Assembly (NCBI GenBank): GCA_033557465.1
Contig: CM066045.1
Location: 137,785,596-137,849,595, forward strand
Length of the DNA stretch: 64,000 nucleotides
Direction: 5' to 3'
Origin: Ichthyophis bannanicus
Lineage: Eukaryota > Chordata > Amphibia > Gymnophiona > Ichthyophiidae
Shown: positions 63,173 to 64,000 of the stretch, piece after piece
Layout of the letters: each line of letters begins with the position of its first letter
Position numbering within the stretch: position 1 is the first letter of the stretch
The notes under the pieces: model-generated
What the model saw: the letters and a program-made list of their open reading frames with translations, nothing else
Databases searched by the model: none
Told to the model about the DNA's origin: nothing
Program-made: the position numbers and the translations under genes

Positions 63173-64000
63173 TTTCATAAGAACATAAGATATACCATAC
63201 TGAGTCAGACCAAGGTCCATCAAGCCCAGCATTCTGTTTCCAACAGTGGCCAATCTAGGTCATATGTACCTAGCAGTTTCCACAAGAGACACAAGTTCCA
63301 TAATGCTTGTACTGGGTCAAGCATTGATATCTTCAGTCACTTTTTAATAATGGTTTATGGACCTTTCCTCCAGGAACTTGTCCAAACCTTTTTTAAACCC
63401 AGCTACACTAACAGCCAGCTACACTAATTCCAGAGTTTGATTACACGTTGAGTGAAAAAATATTTTCTTTTATTAATCTTAAATAGTTTACCCTGTAGCT
63501 TCATTGCATGTCCCCTAGTCTTTCTATATTCTGATAACATAAACAATCAATCTACGTTTACCCGTTCCACTCCGTTCATTAATTTATAGACTTCTATCAT
63601 ATCTCCCCTCAGCCGTCTCTTTTCCAGGTTAAAGAGCCCTAATCTTTTTAGCCTTTCCTCTTAGGAGTATCCTTCCATCCCCTTTACCATTTTGGTGGCT
63701 CTTCTCTGAACCTTTTCTAAAATCGCTATATCCTTTTTAAGATACGGCGACCAGAATTGCACACAATATTCAAGGTGCGGTCTCACCATGGAACGATATA
63801 GAGGCATTATAATATCTTTTGTTTTATTTTCCATTCCTTTCCTTATCATACCTAGCATTCTATTTGCTCTCTTGGCTGCCGCTGCACACTGGGCCGAGGG
63901 TTTTAACATGGTATCCACAATGACGCCTAAATCTTTTTCCTGGGTGGTGGTTCCTAATGTGGAACCTTGCATCGTGTAACCATAGTTTGGGTTGTTCTTC
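63173..64000 (-). mobile_element. CR1-A LINE 3' end, minus strand, runs off the window
   Basis: The minus-strand 3' UTR (63173-63400) is followed by the ORF2 C-terminus ('RPHLEYCVQFWSPYL', 'GTTTQEKDLGVIVD') up to the window edge. The frame 63972-63661 is open, and breaks near 63660 and 63430 follow. It is close in sequence to the 58-kb copy and shares its C-terminal duplication in altered form. Confidence 0.88.

Overview
This is vertebrate nuclear DNA made almost entirely of transposable elements. There is no operon-like gene layout, and the only plausible piece of a host gene is one 138-bp candidate exon on the minus strand (26606-26743). The mix points to a non-mammalian, non-avian tetrapod: two CR1 LINE families, several L2-type LINEs, DIRS-type tyrosine-recombinase retrotransposons, a Gypsy element with a SCAN-like capsid, a gammaretrovirus-like ERV, Harbinger- and hAT-like DNA transposons and tRNA-derived SINEs. 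DIRS elements and long nested CR1 copies argue against mammals and birds. An amphibian, quite possibly a caecilian, is my best guess, but a reptile is not excluded.

Layout. 1-5836: decayed plus-strand CR1 copies of a family I call CR1-B, with an L2 fragment and a SINE inserted. 5837-7460: fragments, including a Harbinger-like end. 7461-13145: a minus-strand CR1 (family CR1-A) split by two L2 pieces at 8038-10545. 13146-14452: a minus-strand L2 carrying a 542-bp palindromic hAT-type MITE (14453-14994). 15485-23292: a complete LTR-bounded ERV with nearly identical LTRs but a ruined interior. 23297-26575: unclassified sequence and old LINE tails. 26606-26743: the candidate host exon. 27783-30545: a hAT-like non-autonomous element. 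About 30740-32240: an LTR-like block with a 323-codon ORF. 33784-42620: a minus-strand DIRS element broken by a 4.3-kb Harbinger-like element (34273-38537) and a second hAT-like element (40019-42046). 42627-45925: a minus-strand CR1-B. 46397-51901: a Gypsy element that keeps gag, protease and integrase but has no reverse transcriptase. 51902-58232: a plus-strand CR1-A interrupted by a 2.6-kb composite. 58233-61616: a second DIRS, with a SINE inside, truncated by an inverted copy of the Harbinger-like family that runs to about 63172. 63173-64000: the 3' end of a minus-strand CR1-A that leaves the window.

How the parts work together. Autonomous LINEs (endonuclease + reverse transcriptase) are present only as broken copies. 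The MITE-like, hAT-like and Harbinger-like elements carry terminal repeats but no recognisable transposase, so they must have depended on enzymes supplied in trans. The ERV and the Gypsy element look like non-autonomous derivatives of the same kind. The most interesting items are a fourfold array of covarying hairpins in the ERV leader, an array of tRNA-like pol III promoter modules inside the Harbinger-like element, the RT-less SCAN-capsid Gypsy whose pol frame stays open into its 3' LTR, a 31-bp duplication around the composite in CR1-A, and the candidate exon.

All family names come from reading motifs and terminal structures by eye; no database search was run.
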